Assembly (NCBI GenBank): GCA_018715365.1
Contig: DVLU01000007.1
Coordinates: 1 to 37,202 of the forward strand
Reading direction: 5' to 3'
Source of the DNA: Candidatus Ornithomonoglobus intestinigallinarum
GTDB lineage: Bacteria > Bacillota > Clostridia > UBA1381
DNA length: 37,202 nt
The number at the start of each line of letters is the position of its first letter. Position 1 is the first letter of the stretch. Shown here piece by piece: positions 35,591 to 37,202 of the stretch. A program made the translations under genes and the position numbers. The notes under the pieces were generated by a model. The model was not told the DNA's origin and did no database searches. It saw only the letters and a program-made list of their open reading frames with translations.

Positions 35591-35734
35591 ATGGAGCTTA
35601 TCAGAAATATTTCGTGGGAGGCATTTATTGAAACGGGAGATATTGAGGCATATCTGATCTATAAATCGGTATCGGAAAAAATTCAGAAAGCGGATGCGGA
35701 CATATGGGAGTCTTCAAAGAGCGCGGCATTATAA
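35591..35734 (+). CDS. yqzL: YqzL-family small protein (47 aa, below the ORF-track cutoff)
   Basis: Translation MELIRNISWEAFIETGDIEAYLIYKSVSEKIQKADADIWESSKSAAL; AAAGGAG RBS; located between era and recO as in other Firmicutes; W-x-x-F-x-x-T-G-x-I-x-x-Y-L pattern. Confidence 0.8.
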   Translation: MELIRNISWEAFIETGDIEAYLIYKSVSEKIQKADADIWESSKSAAL

Positions 35735-36447
35735 TAAAGCAAAACGATTACGGCGAGGGGCACCGTATGCTCAGTATCTTTACGGCAAGCCGCGGCATAA
35801 TCAAGGCGGTAAGCTACGGCGCAAAGCGGCAGAAAAGCAAATCTGCCGCCGCGAGCCAATTTCTTTGCTGCGGTGAATTTGAGCTGTACGAGTCAAACCG
35901 CGGCACCGCAAGCATAAATTCCATAAATGCCGCCGAATCGTTTTCGCCCGTTTCGGAGGATATAGAAAAGCTTGCCCTCTGCACTTATTTTGCAGATATA
36001 ACATACGCGATGCTCGGGGAGGGCAATCCCGACGAGAGGCTTCTGAAAACGTTTCTGAACGTCGTATATGCGCTTGCCTACAGGGACGAGCCGCTTGACA
36101 AGGTGAAGGCCGTATATGAATTAAGGCTTATGACGCTTGAGGGCTATATGCCGAATATAGGCGCATGCGGCTGCGGCAGCCGCGATATATGCGCCTTCGA
36201 TTTTGACAAGGGAAGCACCGTCTGCGCAAAATGCCGCGGCAAAAACAGCGCCGTACTTTCACCCGGGGTTTACAGGGCAATGGCGTATATTACGCGCGCC
36301 GAGGACAAGCGGATTTTATCGTTTACGGGAAGCGCCGCTCTTTTTAAGGAGCTTGGGGCAGCGTCCGAACGGTATTTGCTGACGCATACGGAGCGGTCGT
36401 TTAAGAGCCTTGATTACTATAAGCTTATGCGGCAGCTGCAGCCGTAG
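35704..36447 (+). CDS. recO: DNA repair protein RecO
   Basis: GIIIKQNDYGEGHRMLSIFTASRGIIKAVSYGAKRQKSK; zinc-binding Cys set CGCGSRDICAFDFDKGSTVCAKC. Confidence 0.94.
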   Translation: MGVFKERGIIIKQNDYGEGHRMLSIFTASRGIIKAVSYGAKRQKSKSAAASQFLCCGEFELYESNRGTASINSINAAESFSPVSEDIEKLALCTYFADITYAMLGEGNPDERLLKTFLNVVYALAYRDEPLDKVKAVYELRLMTLEGYMPNIGACGCGSRDICAFDFDKGSTVCAKCRGKNSAVLSPGVYRAMAYITRAEDKRILSFTGSAALFKELGAASERYLLTHTERSFKSLDYYKLMRQLQP

Positions 36448-36548
36448 CATACTGCGCGGTTTATATGTCAACATTACATAAAAATCGCGGCTTTGGGCGC
36501 GTCTTTATGGAGGACTTTTAAAAAAGTTAAAAAAAGCGAAAAAAACAC

Positions 36549-36577
36549 TTGCAATTATCCGCAAAATAGTGTATACT
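36549..36577 (+). promoter_or_regulatory. Sigma-A promoter of rpsT
   Basis: TTGCAA (36549-36554), 17-nt spacer, TATACT (36572-36577). Confidence 0.7.
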
Positions 36578-36618
36578 ATTGTAGTATTACAGATTAAATT
36601 TGCGGAGGTGTATTTAAC

Positions 36619-36882
36619 ATGCCAAACATCAAATCGGCAAAGAAGCGCGTGTTGGTGTCAAAGAAAAAGACTTTGATAAACCAGATGCACAAAACGGCGC
36701 TTAAAACTGCCATAAAGAAGTTTGAGGAGGCTGTTACGGCTTCGGATGCGGAGAATGCAAAGGTTCTCTTTAACGACGCCGTAAAGAAGCTTGACCGCGG
36801 CGTAAAGCAGGGTATACTGCACAAGAACGCAGCGGCAAGGAAAAAGTCACAGCTTGCGCTTAAGCTTGCAAAACTTGCGTAA
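36619..36882 (+). CDS. rpsT: 30S ribosomal protein S20
   Basis: MPNIKSAKKRVLVSKKKTLINQMHKTALKTAIKKFEEAV...GILHKNAAARKKSQLALKLAKLA; GCGGAGGTG RBS. Confidence 0.97.
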   Translation: MPNIKSAKKRVLVSKKKTLINQMHKTALKTAIKKFEEAVTASDAENAKVLFNDAVKKLDRGVKQGILHKNAAARKKSQLALKLAKLA

Positions 36883-36891
36883 CTTGATGTA

Positions 36892-36928
36892 AAAAAGCTG
36901 TTCGGGCTTTAGTCCCGAACAGCTTTTT
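36892..36928. terminator. Bidirectional Rho-independent terminator between rpsT and the convergent SLH gene
   Basis: AAAAAGCTGTTCGGG-CTTTAGT-CCCGAACAGCTTTTT, 15-bp stem. Confidence 0.93.
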
Positions 36929-36980
36929 GTTTTGCCGTGTTTTATCCGGGGGCCGGCCGCGGATGAAAACCGGATAAAAA

Positions 36981-37202
36981 TCAATATATTTCCACGCTGA
37001 AATTTCTCAGTATCTGTGCCGTTTCGGCGCGCGTTACGGTGTTTTGCGGCTTAAAGGTTCCGTCGCCGTAGCCGTTTATTATGTCTTCGCCGAACGCCCA
37101 GCTCACGGCCTCCGCGGCGTAATCCGACACGGCCTCCGCATCGCCGAACTCCGCCGTTTCGCCGGCCGTCATATCGGCTCCGGAATAATCGGCAAGCCTG
37201 TA
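36981..37202 (-). CDS. S-layer homology (SLH) domain protein, C-terminal part, running off the window
   Basis: AVSWAFGEDIINGYGDGTFKPQNTVTRAETAQILRNF is a typical SLH repeat; TGA stop at 36981-36983; frame stays open to the window edge. Confidence 0.85.
   Translation of the reverse strand, partial: YRLADYSGADMTAGETAEFGDAEAVSDYAAEAVSWAFGEDIINGYGDGTFKPQNTVTRAETAQILRNFSVEIY

Noticed and set aside
1-37202. CRISPR arrays, phage modules, toxin-antitoxin pairs, restriction-modification or transposase genes
   Set aside because: Looked for regularly spaced repeats, integrase or transposase motifs and paired small ORFs; none was recognised. The window looks mostly like core chromosome.

Overview
The window looks like chromosomal DNA from an anaerobic, probably endospore-forming member of the Firmicutes (Clostridia). 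The inference rests on sleB, lonB-like, ylbJ, yqfC and yqfD genes. No phage, transposase or CRISPR array was recognised. From left to right: tRNA-Arg(CCT) with a duplicated 5' tRNA half beside it; an NPKTG surface protein and class B sortase pair; a dGTPase-like HD hydrolase; SleB; a LonB-type AAA+ protein with no protease domain; a radical-SAM/DNA-metabolism gene pair (TIGR03916/TIGR03915-like); a small protein; pyridoxamine kinase; argH; a DUF1294 protein; a complete glycogen locus (glgB-C-D-A-P plus a GH13 enzyme); folC; an RNase M5-like Toprim protein; a ferredoxin-like protein divergent from a Crp/Fnr regulator; a small ORF with a structured leader; a DUF5067-like lipoprotein; rqcH; ylbJ; the yqfC-yqfD-phoH-ybeY-dgkA-era-yqzL-recO cluster; rpsT; and the end of an SLH-domain gene. 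The items most worth following up are the radical-SAM/DUF4130-like pair, the three-helix leader at 26835-26922, the half-tRNA, the protease-less LonB, the histone-H1-like tail on GlgA, and a homologous intergenic palindrome present in two copies. All family names come from motif recognition by eye. No database search was run.
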